A stretch of 64,000 bases of DNA from Desulfobulbus alkaliphilus (GCF_016918545.1 NZ_JAFFQC010000002.1:1-64000); one strand, 5' to 3'; shown: positions 51,881 through 61,831, numbered from the stretch's first letter. Made by a program: numbers and translations. The notes: a model not told the origin generated them from the letters alone.

Positions 51881-54402
51881 TGTTTCTCTTTACCACGAAT
51901 CATGGCGAAATGAGGTGTTGTCTGCACTCTGGTCAGATAATGACCGGTAATCTGCTGAGAGAACTCTTTGAGGTTTTTCGCTGTGGAACCTAAAAAATCA
52001 GCCAATGCCTCGTTGCTGTTGTTTTCTTCCTGACAATTAATGGGCTGGAGTTCAAGCAGACGGATCTCAGTCAGCATTTTCAGAGCAATACGCTCTTCCT
52101 GATAAGCAAAAGGCCGTTCATGCTGACGTGGCAGATGTTCTAAATGGCCGTTAATCGTGCTGAGCTGAAAGGCCAGCGATCTTGGGTTGCTTTCATCGAC
52201 CAGGAGTAGATCCAGAACCGGGGCGAGCTGAATGGCTGAGCGGTATCGTGCTCTGTATGTCATGATGCTGTCCGAGATTTCCAGCAAGGTTTCCAAGGTG
52301 TTGCGGGACTCGCAGCAGACCAGGGGAAGAGAAGTACGGATTAAATGCGTCTGATTGATGGCCCGTTCAACCCGGCGACCTATATCCATAAAACGCCAAC
52401 CGAGACTGCGGGTCATGCTTTCGAGCGTCAGACCGGAAAAGGCGTTGAGAGCGAAAAGTGTTTCATCGAGAAATTCAAGAGGATCAATAAAACTGGAACC
52501 GGCAAGGTCTTCAAGATGATTAATAATCCTCGAAGAATCAAGAGAAAGGCGATCACGCACCTTGCGCGCGGTCCTTCGAACGTTTCCCAGAAGAGAGTTC
52601 ACACTTTCCACGCCATCGCGTCGAAGTATGGCATTATTGAGCTGGGTTGATAAGGTGGAGAAAAGAGGAGTATCCGTAACGTCTTCGGGGGGGGTGGGGA
52701 TAATATTTTTGACGCTGAGCAGCTTGAGAAGAAAGCTGAGTTCCGGGATGTCCCGCGGGCGGTCTTCCCCTGATAATTTACCAAAAATATGCCGGAGGAG
52801 CCGCACCAGCCCTTCCGTACGCTCAAGATATCTTCCCAGCCAGAGCAGATTGTCGGCTACTCTGCTGGGCAGATCGTTACTGCGCTTGAATTCATCAATC
52901 GAGTGAAAATCTTTCATGAGACTGAAGGGTTCAACCGGTCTATCGGACAATACCCAGACGTCTTTGCTGCGCTGCATTGTCGGAGAATTGTAAAACAGTG
53001 TTTCTGCCTCCCTGGCAGTGATAGCCAAGCCGCCGGGCATAACCGTATATCCCTCCTCTGTGGCACAAACAAATACCCGAAGCAGAATATGGCTGTTGCT
53101 GATGCCATGCTGGTTCCAACCAGGTGCAACAGCTGGTGTCAATGGCGCAGACCCGATGTAGTTTCGGGGGGCTGACATGATACGATTTAAAAAAATCTCC
53201 GGCGGATCATCAATACCTTTGTGTTCCATGGCATACGAGAGCGTCAACTGATCGAGATTGTTGACAACGAAATGATACCCCTCATCAGTACCGCACCACC
53301 AGGCTGGATGATTATCAATCAACAGATCCTGACCAAGCAGGGTCTTGCAGAGTACAGGTAACGTTGTAGACAGCGCGGGAGTGTCCACAAAAGCACTGCC
53401 AATGGGGTTGATTATTTCGATATTGTTTTCTCGGCAAACCTGAATAAGACCGGCAACACCGCTTGCTGTCTCCCGGCGCAGGGCAAAAGGATCGCAGTTG
53501 AGATCAGATAAGTGACGAAATATAGCTTCAACCGGTTCAAGGCCGGCAAGTTTTTTAAGAAAAACTTTACCGTTTCGAACTGTCAGGTCCTGTGACTCAA
53601 CCAGCGGATAGCCAAGATAGCGGGAGAGAAGGGCATGCTCAAAATATATATAACTCTCCGGCCCTGGAGAGAGCAGGACAATACCTGGATTTTCGTGGCC
53701 AAGCGAGGCACGCTGGATGAGCGCTTTGTGGAATGCTTTAAAAAATGTCGCCAACCTGAGAGTTTGGGTATGATGATACAGTTCGGAAAATATCCGGGAC
53801 ATGACGATTCTGTTTTCAAGTGCATAGCCCAATCCGGCTGGATACGCCGCGTAATCACGAAGAACCCTGAAACGTCCGTCAACGCCCCGGTAGAGATCCG
53901 CGGAATACATGGGCAGGAAACGATTGCCGGGCGGACGTATTTTGTGGCAGGAATAGAGATAGTTGGGATTGGCAAAAACGAGATCAACGGGGAGATGACC
54001 ATCTCTCAGAAGCAGCTGTCCTCCGTATACATCAGCAAGTATTTTTTCCAAGAGCTGCGCTCGTTGAATGAGCCCTTTTTCCAAAGCGCTCCACTCAGGA
54101 GCATCAATGATGATGGGGATCGGATCCAGATCCCAGGCGGTGCTTCGTCTGGCAGGGTCATCGAAAGGATTTATGGTTGCACCATCTTCGTGGCGCATTT
54201 GCCTGGCACGTTCATCATCCTTTTTCAACGCTGTCGCCCCTCTTGTTTCAAGGGTGGTTACAATCTGCTGCCAGTGTTCACGAGCTTGCCCGGGCGAAGA
54301 AAAAGCCTCGTTATAATACGTATCGGTCCAGGTAACTGCGCTGAACAATGAATTTTCTTTGCGATGCACCGTGGTCGTACTGGAAATCTCTCGATCAGCC
54401 AT
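51877..54402 (-). CDS. Circularly permuted ATP-grasp ligase fused to alpha-E domain
   Basis: 841 residues. N-terminal ~490 residues are the COG2308-type circularly permuted ATP-grasp (RFRVLRDYAAYPAGLGYALE, NPGIVLLSPGPESYIYFEHA, GLIQVCRENNIEIINPIGSA, MPGGLAITARE near the end). From about 520, LPSRVADNLLWLGRYLERTE begins an alpha-E (COG2307) helical domain. Separate genes for both domains exist at 58115 and 59113, so this is a paralogous fusion. Predicted amide-bond synthesis on a peptide or protein. First gene after the 286-bp gap carrying R2. Confidence 0.86.
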   Translation of the reverse strand: MADREISSTTTVHRKENSLFSAVTWTDTYYNEAFSSPGQAREHWQQIVTTLETRGATALKKDDERARQMRHEDGATINPFDDPARRSTAWDLDPIPIIIDAPEWSALEKGLIQRAQLLEKILADVYGGQLLLRDGHLPVDLVFANPNYLYSCHKIRPPGNRFLPMYSADLYRGVDGRFRVLRDYAAYPAGLGYALENRIVMSRIFSELYHHTQTLRLATFFKAFHKALIQRASLGHENPGIVLLSPGPESYIYFEHALLSRYLGYPLVESQDLTVRNGKVFLKKLAGLEPVEAIFRHLSDLNCDPFALRRETASGVAGLIQVCRENNIEIINPIGSAFVDTPALSTTLPVLCKTLLGQDLLIDNHPAWWCGTDEGYHFVVNNLDQLTLSYAMEHKGIDDPPEIFLNRIMSAPRNYIGSAPLTPAVAPGWNQHGISNSHILLRVFVCATEEGYTVMPGGLAITAREAETLFYNSPTMQRSKDVWVLSDRPVEPFSLMKDFHSIDEFKRSNDLPSRVADNLLWLGRYLERTEGLVRLLRHIFGKLSGEDRPRDIPELSFLLKLLSVKNIIPTPPEDVTDTPLFSTLSTQLNNAILRRDGVESVNSLLGNVRRTARKVRDRLSLDSSRIINHLEDLAGSSFIDPLEFLDETLFALNAFSGLTLESMTRSLGWRFMDIGRRVERAINQTHLIRTSLPLVCCESRNTLETLLEISDSIMTYRARYRSAIQLAPVLDLLLVDESNPRSLAFQLSTINGHLEHLPRQHERPFAYQEERIALKMLTEIRLLELQPINCQEENNSNEALADFLGSTAKNLKEFSQQITGHYLTRVQTTPHFAMIRGKEKQ

Positions 54403-54514
54403 GCAGGTGGAGCCTCATAAAAAAAGAATATAATAACCAGTTTCCAGGTCAGGCAGCCTTTGCTTGCACCCGGCGAACGTTTACAAAATATACATGATGT
54501 GAACAGAGATCTAT

Positions 54515-54680
54515 CAAACTGCAAGCGATCAGAGCATTCCATCTTTGCACGGGCGCGACTACCCGCACAGAAGGATTACAGCCGGCAGCCACGTCTGCAA
54601 AAATCCGGGGCAAATGAGACCGCTTTCCATACAGGAGTAGGATAAACTGCACAGTTACATACCCCGTGATCGGTTACATC
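54515..54680 (-). repeat. Long-hairpin repeat R2, copy 2
   Basis: CAAGCGATCAGAGCATTCCA..TCTTTGCACG with ACTACCCGC / GCCGGCAG arms, loop ACAGAAGGATTACA, followed by TACATACCCCGTGATCGGTT. Inverted relative to copy 1; arms have diverged. Confidence 0.65.
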
Positions 54681-54688
54681 AAACTATC

Positions 54689-57600
54689 TCACCTGCGCAA
54701 ATCAAGCGTGTACGGAAAATGGCGATTCTTTTCCTCTGGAGGCATTATCAGACGGCTGCCCGGAGTGTGCCCACCTGGCTGGAATCGGGCATTGCGCCGC
54801 CCTTCAGCTTCGTATGCGTTTACTGGGAACACATCGTAGTTTCGCCCGCCGGGATGGCCAACATGATAGACGCAGCCGCCGGTAGCGCGCATTGACCAGG
54901 TGTCGAAAAGATCGATAGTCAGGGGTGCATGAACACCGATGGTTGGATGGAGACAGGCGGGCGGCTGCCAGGCCCGGTAGCGGATTCCGGCGACAAAGAC
55001 TCCTGCGGTTCTGGTCGGCTGGAGTGGGACCCGTCTGCCGTTGCAAAGGACGATATAACGTTCTCCCGTCATACCGGAGACCTTGACCTGCAATCGCTCA
55101 ACAGAAGAATCAACATATCTGGCCGTGCCCCCGCCACCAGGCTCTTCACCAAGGACATGCCAGGGTTCCAGCGCCTGCCTCAGCTCGAGTTCCATGCCCT
55201 GGAAATGTACTCTGCCGTAAACAGGAAAGCGGAACTCGAAGTGGGGATAAAAATACTCCATGGATACCGGATAGCCGGCCTGCACCAGAATATCTAAAAC
55301 ATCTTCGAAGTCATCGCGAACCAGGCGGGGGAGCATATAGCGATCGTGCAGGCGGGTCCCCCAGCGCACCAATTCCTGGCGATAGGGCTCCTTCCAGAAC
55401 CAGGCGATGAAAATACGCAGAAGAAGCTGCTGAGCCAGACTCATACGCGCATGCGGCGGCATTTCAAAGGCACGAAATTCCAGCAGGCCCAGTCGTCCTG
55501 AAGAGCTATCGGGTGAATAGAGCTTGTCTATACAGAATTCAGCCCGATGGGTGTTGCCACTGACATCAACGAGCAGATGGCGGTACAACCTGTCGACCAG
55601 CCATGGTGGGCAGGGATGGCCGGATTTCGAGTGACGATCCTGCTGAGCGAAGGCGATTTCCAGTTCATAGAGACTGTCGTGCCGGGCTTCATCGATACGG
55701 GGCTGCTGACTGGTTGGCCCGATAAACAGGCCTGAAAACAAGAAAGAGAGGGATGGATGATTGTTCCAGAAAGTGATGAAGCTGCGCAGTAAATCCGGCC
55801 TGCGCAAAAAAGGACTGTCAGCTGGAGTAGCACCGCCAACGACGATATGATTGCCCCCCCCGGTCCCGGTATGGCGTCCATCCACCATGAATTTTTCTGA
55901 ACCAAGGCGGCACTCCCTGGCAATCTCATATAATCTGGTGGTGTACTTGACCATCTCCTGCCAGTTGTGCATCGGCTGAATATTGACTTCAATGACACCG
56001 GGATCGGGGGTAACTTTGAGGTATTCCAGTCTTGAATCCAAGGGCGGCGTATATCCCTCAATGACTACGGGAATATCAGTTGCCTTAGCCGTTTTTTCAA
56101 TGGCTGCTGTCAGCTCAAGATATCCGTCCGAGGTGGTTATGGGAGGCATGAATACATAGATTCGCCCATCGCGCGGCTGCACACACAGTGCTGTTCGGAC
56201 AACCCAAGCGGCGGACTCGCCTTGAACCATCTCGGGTTCTGTATATGGCGAAGGCTGGCAGGTTATTGTCTCACTGAAGTGTTCTTCGGGTTCTCCCGGC
56301 AAGGCCTGCTGTCCTTTATGCAGATCCGGCAAAGGCCCTGGATCTGCCATCGGATCAAGGCTGAACTGTACTGGCAGGTCTTGCGGTGAAACCCAAGGCA
56401 GGGAATCCAGCGGCAATCTCAGACCAGCGGGTGAATCGCCCGGCAGCAGAAACATATGCTCTCCCCTGAAGGGCCATGGACCGCTCTTCCAGGAACCATG
56501 CTGAAGAGGCAGGACATAGCCAACCACAGAACCGAGTCCCTTGTTAAAAGCGTGTACCATCCGCGCCCTTTTCTCGGGATCATTGAGTTTTGGATCACTG
56601 GGATCAAGGTTGACCGGCAGCTGTTGTTCCTGATGGAGAAAATGAAATATATCCTCATAACTTTCCCTGATAAAACGATTACTTACCCCTAAATTACCAG
56701 CCAGAGCCTCAATGAAAACATGGGCCTCGGTAATCCCGAAGCCGTAATCCTTGGAAATATCCGCCAGCAGGGAGCTGTCCTGCCAGATAGGTTTACCGTC
56801 TCTGCGCCAGTAGCAGCCAAGCGCCCAGCGGGGCAGGGATTCGCCAGGATACCATTTGCCTTGGCCGTAGTGCAGCAGTCCGCCCGGAGCCCATTCCTCT
56901 TTTAATTTTTTTATCAATGCCTCGGCAAGTTGTTGTTTCTCTTCGCCAAGTGCTTCCGTATTCCACTGTGCACCGTCCATGTTGTCTATGGACACGAAGG
57001 TGGGTTCGCCGCCCATGCTCAGCCGAACATCCTGACTTTCCAGTTCCCGGTCAACGAGCTCGCCCAGATCAGTAATGGCAGACCAGACCTCTTCGGGATA
57101 GGGCCTGGTTGACCGTGGCGCCTCAAGAATGCGCTGCACCGACATGGTGTGACTGAAAACAACCTCACATTTGTCCAAAGCACCGGTGATCGGTGCAGCG
57201 CTCTGTGGCTCCGGAGAACATGCAAGCGGGATATGCCCTTCACCGGCAAAGAGACCAGAGGTCGGGTCCATACCGATCCATCCAGCCCCAGGTACATACA
57301 CCTCGGTCCAGGCATGCAGGTCGGTAAAATCATTTTCAGCACCGGAAGGGCCGTCCAGGGATTTAATATCCTGTTTCAGCTGGACCAGGTAACCGGAAAC
57401 AAAACGGGCGGCCAGTCCCAGATGTCTGAGAATATTGACCAGTAGCCACGCGGAATCCCTGCATGAACCGCTGCCAAAGGAAAGCGTCTGCTCACAACTT
57501 TGCACGTTTGGCGCCATGCGGATGAGATATTTAACTGAATTGGCCACCATGGTATTCAGGGCAACGAGAAAATCGATTGTCTGTTGTGGGTTGGTATCGA

Positions 57601-58000
57601 TTTTTGCCACGAATTCAGCGAGCATTATTCCGGGCTTGTCCCTGGCCAGATACGGTGTGAGATCTGCTTTCAGGTCAGGATGATAGGTAAACGGGAATGT
57701 CTCCGCATCGGGTTCCAGGAAAAAATCAAAGGGATTAATGATGACCATGTCGGCAACCAGGTCTATCTCTACATGGAATTCCTTTGTCTTTTCCGGAAAG
57801 ACCAGACGGCCGAGATAATTGCTGAAGGGATCCTGCTGCCAATTGAGAAAATGATTTTCAGGGGATACCTTCATGGAATAGCTTAAAATCGGGGTCCGAC
57901 AATGGGGTGCCGGACGCAGCCTGACTATATGGGGAGCAAGGTTAATTCGTCGATCGTATATATACGAGGTTGTATGGTGAAGCGAGATATGTATTCCCAA
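54689..58000 (-). CDS. Transglutaminase-like protein with DUF2126 domain
   Basis: 1103 residues. N-terminal TG beta domain (ISLHHTTSYIYDRRINLAPH), transglutaminase core with GSGSCRDSAWLLVNILRHLG (Cys ~180), DLHAWTEVYVPGAGW (His ~230) and GMDPTSGL (Asp ~247). From ~310 to the end lies DUF2126 (LSMGGEPTFVSIDNMDGAQW, YGQGKWYPGESLPRWALGCY, DGRHTGTGGGNHIVVGG, LLEFRAFEMPPHARMS), whose HTGTGGGNH block is reminiscent of GCS2/glutamine-synthetase-like ligases. A bifunctional peptide ligase plus transglutaminase is the family prediction. Separated by 114 bp from the alpha-E gene before it. Confidence 0.88.
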   Translation of the reverse strand: MGIHISLHHTTSYIYDRRINLAPHIVRLRPAPHCRTPILSYSMKVSPENHFLNWQQDPFSNYLGRLVFPEKTKEFHVEIDLVADMVIINPFDFFLEPDAETFPFTYHPDLKADLTPYLARDKPGIMLAEFVAKIDTNPQQTIDFLVALNTMVANSVKYLIRMAPNVQSCEQTLSFGSGSCRDSAWLLVNILRHLGLAARFVSGYLVQLKQDIKSLDGPSGAENDFTDLHAWTEVYVPGAGWIGMDPTSGLFAGEGHIPLACSPEPQSAAPITGALDKCEVVFSHTMSVQRILEAPRSTRPYPEEVWSAITDLGELVDRELESQDVRLSMGGEPTFVSIDNMDGAQWNTEALGEEKQQLAEALIKKLKEEWAPGGLLHYGQGKWYPGESLPRWALGCYWRRDGKPIWQDSSLLADISKDYGFGITEAHVFIEALAGNLGVSNRFIRESYEDIFHFLHQEQQLPVNLDPSDPKLNDPEKRARMVHAFNKGLGSVVGYVLPLQHGSWKSGPWPFRGEHMFLLPGDSPAGLRLPLDSLPWVSPQDLPVQFSLDPMADPGPLPDLHKGQQALPGEPEEHFSETITCQPSPYTEPEMVQGESAAWVVRTALCVQPRDGRIYVFMPPITTSDGYLELTAAIEKTAKATDIPVVIEGYTPPLDSRLEYLKVTPDPGVIEVNIQPMHNWQEMVKYTTRLYEIARECRLGSEKFMVDGRHTGTGGGNHIVVGGATPADSPFLRRPDLLRSFITFWNNHPSLSFLFSGLFIGPTSQQPRIDEARHDSLYELEIAFAQQDRHSKSGHPCPPWLVDRLYRHLLVDVSGNTHRAEFCIDKLYSPDSSSGRLGLLEFRAFEMPPHARMSLAQQLLLRIFIAWFWKEPYRQELVRWGTRLHDRYMLPRLVRDDFEDVLDILVQAGYPVSMEYFYPHFEFRFPVYGRVHFQGMELELRQALEPWHVLGEEPGGGGTARYVDSSVERLQVKVSGMTGERYIVLCNGRRVPLQPTRTAGVFVAGIRYRAWQPPACLHPTIGVHAPLTIDLFDTWSMRATGGCVYHVGHPGGRNYDVFPVNAYEAEGRRNARFQPGGHTPGSRLIMPPEEKNRHFPYTLDLRR

Positions 58001-58114
58001 GAATGCACCTACCGGTAATATTATCTGTTGTTGCTTTTCAACTTTGCCAAATTAGTCCAAAATTTCGGGAAATGCGGGAATTTTACCCTGCCCGGCGAAG
58101 GATTTGCCTTTATT

Positions 58115-59086
58115 TTACTGCTCATTGTTTACGTCAGGATAAATGGGCTTGATGTTGAAAAAAGTTATGCCGATTGCCGCACCGACATCGTTGATCCTGC
58201 TTTGCATCGAGTCGAGATATTCATGCATGCCCATTTCAATGACTTCATCAATATCAGTATATTCAAGATCTGCCTGAATGCGCCCCAACCTTTTTTCAGC
58301 CAGATTGATTGCCGCACCCGAAGGAGTGCCGGTGATGCGGTGCAGATATTCTTTGGCCTTATTGATGCAGTGCCTGATTGAACGAGGAAACTGACTGTCG
58401 AAAATGAGAAATTCCGCCACTCTGTGCGGAGTGATGTTATGATGTTTTTTACGAAACATTTCAAAGGCGCTTGCCGACTTGAGCACCGCCATCCACTGGA
58501 TCTGGTCAATGGGTGCGTTCACCAGGGTTGTCTCGGGAAGCAGCATGAAATATTTAACATCAAGAATTCGGGAGGTTTTATCAGCCCGCTCCATCATCAT
58601 CCCGATACGGGCAAAATTCCAGGCTTCACCATGACTCATGGTGCTTTCCATCAGACCGGTAAACAGATGGCTGCGCAATTGAATTATTTTAAAAAAACGA
58701 TGGGGGTCTTTGAGTGCCATGGTCAGGCTCTGCTTACTGGTGAGGTCCAGGTAAAAATGATTGAGATGTTCCCACATTTCCGAAGAGATGATTTCCCGGA
58801 TAGATCGTCCGTTCTCCCGTGCCGCGGACAAGCACCTGGCAATAGAATTGGGATAATTTCGATCAAAGGTAAGAAAATGGATGACCGCTTCCTGACTATA
58901 CTCGCGATCGTTCTGTGCAAAGATTTCATGGTCACCTGTTGTCATTACCAGCGGTTTCCAATGTTTCCCTTCTTCTGTGGTATCGAGAAGCAGGTTGAGA
59001 TTGACGTTAATAAAACGTGCTATGTTTTCGGCTCGTTCTATGTATCGGCACATCCAGTATATTGAGTTGGCCACACGGCTTAGCAT
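58115..59086 (-). CDS. Alpha-E domain protein (COG2307)
   Basis: 323 residues, almost all helical. LSRVANSIYWMCRYIERAEN is the invariant start; MSHGEAWNFARIGMMMERAD with KTSRILDVKYFML the second motif (R.ERAD.tsRiLd). 26 bp behind the ATP-grasp gene, with GGAGG. These proteins always accompany COG2308 ATP-grasp proteins and may hold the substrate. No enzyme activity assigned. Confidence 0.9.
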   Translation of the reverse strand: MLSRVANSIYWMCRYIERAENIARFINVNLNLLLDTTEEGKHWKPLVMTTGDHEIFAQNDREYSQEAVIHFLTFDRNYPNSIARCLSAARENGRSIREIISSEMWEHLNHFYLDLTSKQSLTMALKDPHRFFKIIQLRSHLFTGLMESTMSHGEAWNFARIGMMMERADKTSRILDVKYFMLLPETTLVNAPIDQIQWMAVLKSASAFEMFRKKHHNITPHRVAEFLIFDSQFPRSIRHCINKAKEYLHRITGTPSGAAINLAEKRLGRIQADLEYTDIDEVIEMGMHEYLDSMQSRINDVGAAIGITFFNIKPIYPDVNNEQ

Positions 59087-59112
59087 TGCAAGTCCTCCAC
59101 AAATTAATTGCT

Positions 59113-60543
59113 CTACACGACCCAGGTATCCTTACTGCCGCCGCCCTGAGACGAGTTAACCACCAGTGATCCTTTGGTCAGCGCTACACGGGTGAGGCCG
59201 CCCGGTTGAACGTAGATATCTTTTCCATACAGAATATAGGGCCGGAGATCCACATGGCGGCCTTCAATCCTGTCGCCGACAATGGTCGGCACCCTGGAGA
59301 GAGAGATGGTAGGCTGAGCCATGTAGTTCCTGGGTTCTGCTTTGATTTTTTCAGCAAAAGCGGCCCGCTCTTCATTCGTGGCATGAGGGCCTATCAGCAT
59401 GCCGTACCCGCCGGATTCATTGGCGGCCTTGACCACGAGTTTATCAAGATGATCAAGCACATAACTGCGGTCGCTGTCGTTTCGGCAAATGTAGGTAGGC
59501 ACATTGGGCAGGATGGGGTCTTCGCCGGTGTAGTACCTGATAATTTCAGGAACGTAGGCATAGATAACCTTGTCGTCGGCTATCCCCGTTCCTGGGGCAT
59601 TTGCCATGGCAATATGGCCTGCTTTATACACTTCGAAGAGGCCTTTGACCCCGAGCACGGAATCAGGGCGAAATACGCTCGGATCAATAAAGTCATCATC
59701 TATTCGCCGATAGAGCACATCCACACGTTGCAGACCTTTTGTGGTCAACATATGAACAAACCCGTCCGAGACAATGAGATCATGGCCCTGGACCAGTTCC
59801 ACGCCCATCTGCTGAGAAAGAAACGAGTGTTCGAAATAGGCGCTGTTATACATTCCCGGTGTCAACACACCGATGGTGGGCGACTGGACATGGTCGGGGG
59901 CTAAAAACTCCAGCAGTTCAAACAATTTTCCCGGATATTCATCTACGGGCCGAACTCTGGAGGCTTGGAATACCTGGGGAAATGTTCGTTTGAGTACCTG
60001 GCGGTTTTCCAGGACATAGGAAACGCCGGACGGGCAGCGCAGATTATCCTCCAACACATAAAAGCGACCATCTCGGTCACGCACCAGATCAGTGCCGGTT
60101 ACATGGCACCAAATTCCCCGCGGCGGGGTAAAGCCCTCACATTCCTTGCGGTATGTCTTGCTGGAGAGGACAAGATCTTCGGGGACCACCTTGTCTTTGA
60201 AAATCTTTTTATCATTATAAACATCCTGAATGAACAGATTGAGTACATGGATACGCTGCTTAAGACCTGATTCTATCTGCTGCCAGTCACTACTGGAGAC
60301 AATCCTGGGGATGAGGTCAAAGGGAAATATTTTTTCTGTGCCCTCATCCCGGCCATAGACATTAAAGGTTATGCCCATCTTAAGAAGCAGTGCTTCGGCT
60401 TCCTTTTGGCGAAGTGCCAGATCTCCATGGGGAAGCGAGTCGATCTTGTCAATGAGAAGCTTGGCCTCGGGACGGGGCTTGCCGTCTGCATCAATGAGTT
60501 CATCGTAATAATCTTCCGGGTCGTATATTTGGAATGTCTGCAT
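59113..60543 (-). CDS. Circularly permuted ATP-grasp ligase (COG2308)
   Basis: 476 residues from ATG 60543 (CGGAGG 9 bp upstream; earlier ATG 60564 lacks a site). DLVRDRDGRFYVLEDNLRCP with SGVSYVLENR, TPGMYNSAYFEHSFLSQQMG, VELVQGHDLIVSDGFVHM, NAPGTGIADDKVIYAYVPEI, LVVKAANESGGYGMLIGPHA are the COG2308 motifs with ATP/Mg ligands. The C-terminus VNSSQGGGSKDTWVV is also typical (GGGSKDTWV). Predicted to ligate an amine to a carboxylate using ATP. Confidence 0.92.
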   Translation of the reverse strand: MQTFQIYDPEDYYDELIDADGKPRPEAKLLIDKIDSLPHGDLALRQKEAEALLLKMGITFNVYGRDEGTEKIFPFDLIPRIVSSSDWQQIESGLKQRIHVLNLFIQDVYNDKKIFKDKVVPEDLVLSSKTYRKECEGFTPPRGIWCHVTGTDLVRDRDGRFYVLEDNLRCPSGVSYVLENRQVLKRTFPQVFQASRVRPVDEYPGKLFELLEFLAPDHVQSPTIGVLTPGMYNSAYFEHSFLSQQMGVELVQGHDLIVSDGFVHMLTTKGLQRVDVLYRRIDDDFIDPSVFRPDSVLGVKGLFEVYKAGHIAMANAPGTGIADDKVIYAYVPEIIRYYTGEDPILPNVPTYICRNDSDRSYVLDHLDKLVVKAANESGGYGMLIGPHATNEERAAFAEKIKAEPRNYMAQPTISLSRVPTIVGDRIEGRHVDLRPYILYGKDIYVQPGGLTRVALTKGSLVVNSSQGGGSKDTWVV

Positions 60544-60589
60544 TGAATATTCCTCCGTGTTCATTTAATGGAAGCCTGGATTCGTCAGC

Positions 60590-60706
60590 GTTCAGGATGC
60601 GCTGCCTCTGGGGTGAGGATCCGCGGACAGCACTTCCGTACCCACTGCCATGCAGGAGCGTGATAAACCACACTGTTACAAACTCCATGATCGGATACTT
60701 TTCAGG
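60590..60706 (-). repeat. Repeat R2, decayed copy 3
   Basis: CCATGCAGGAGCGTGATAAA with TGTTACAAACTCCATGATCG matches CCATACAGGAGTAGGATAAA with AGTTACATACCCCGTGATCG of copy 2; the hairpin half is mostly degraded. Occupies the leader of the ATP-grasp gene, where GGTGAACGTTTAC (60739-60751) also recurs near 54476. Confidence 0.55.
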
Positions 60707-60817
60707 TGCCGGGGCAGGCAGATGTTCATTTGCGCTCGGTGAACGTTTACGCTGTTTCGGGCAAGAATAGTGGGCTTATATAGTTCGCGCAGGGTTGCGT
60801 TTCATTCAGGTAGCACC

Positions 60818-61609
60818 TCACGTTTCATCTATACGTTCAATTTGAACATCCTGCGTCACTGGAAAAATGGGTGGGCCAAACTGGTTGTAGACTGCCACAT
60901 CAGCAGCATCCCGACCTATCCCGAGAACAACATAACCGTTTTTCAACTGGGGCTGAGTAGCATCAAAGGTGAACCAACGGTCGGCCAGAAAAACCTCGAA
61001 CCAGGCATGCATATCCATCGGTTCAAGCTCATGGAGATAGCCCACCACCATTCTCGCCGGAATGGCGAGGCTTCGACATAAGGCTATGCCGAGATGAGCA
61101 AGATCGCGGCAAACCCCACTTCGCCTGAATTGGACTTCGCGTGCAGAAACGGTTGAATTGCTGTTGCTGAAGCTATAATAAATATTATGACGTATCCAGT
61201 CCTCAATTGCCGCAACTTGATCATAACCGGGTTTCAGATTTACGGTTATGTCCTTTGCCTGCTGACCAAAATATTCTATTTCACAATAGCGGCTTGGCAA
61301 AAGATATTGAAGAACCTCATGCGGCAGATCCTGCACTTCAATAAAGGGTGCTCCTTGCTCGCGGGTTATACTGTCGGCCGTATTCACTGTGGACCTGGCA
61401 TGAATTGAAATACGACCGGGTTGAGCAACGAGTCGCTGACAGAAATTTCCGTAACTGTCAGTGAACTCATAAACAGGTATTTCCGGGATGATGCGCAACT
61501 CATCTTTTTCAACCCACTGCTGGGAACCACTGCGTGGTCGCAGCATCAAGACAAATGGTGTTGCAACCGAGACATCAAATATCAGTTTGCAGCTGGTTTG
61601 AAGCTTCAT
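60818..61609 (-). CDS. Transglutaminase-like protein (COG1305), first of the cluster
   Basis: 263 residues. N-terminal beta domain without a signal peptide (LIFDVSVATPFVLMLRPRSG); core motifs RRSGVCRDLAHLGIALCRSL (Cys ~165), MDMHAWFEVFLADRW (His ~200), FTFDATQPQ (Asp ~215). Shares the cluster and direction with the ATP-grasp and alpha-E genes but is separated from them by 274 bp with R2, so may be transcribed separately. Start ATG 61609 lies 10 bp from MITE copy F. Confidence 0.87.
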   Translation of the reverse strand: MKLQTSCKLIFDVSVATPFVLMLRPRSGSQQWVEKDELRIIPEIPVYEFTDSYGNFCQRLVAQPGRISIHARSTVNTADSITREQGAPFIEVQDLPHEVLQYLLPSRYCEIEYFGQQAKDITVNLKPGYDQVAAIEDWIRHNIYYSFSNSNSTVSAREVQFRRSGVCRDLAHLGIALCRSLAIPARMVVGYLHELEPMDMHAWFEVFLADRWFTFDATQPQLKNGYVVLGIGRDAADVAVYNQFGPPIFPVTQDVQIERIDET

Positions 61610-61619
61610 TTACACACCA

Positions 61620-61831
61620 CCTGAATCCATGACGGCGGGACTCTTGTTTTGGATATATTTGGCTGTTATCAGGTTATAAGTGCAGCGGCATTTTTTACAA
61701 AACGCTGTCATCGCTCCCCTTTGAGGCGTACCCGCGCGCCATCTTCCTTAACCGTAACTATCGGATGACAGCATACTTTGATCGAACAAAAGCCACGTAC
61801 AACGCTGCTGACGCACGCTCACGGATTCAGG
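61620..61831 (-). repeat. MITE copy F, most diverged
   Basis: CCTGAATCCATGACGG ... GCTCACGGATTCAGG; shares AACGCTGCTGACGCACGCTC and TTGTTTTGGATATATTTGGC with other copies, but the internal hairpin and ORF are lost. It separates the transglutaminase cluster from the next locus and could carry its promoter. Confidence 0.82.
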
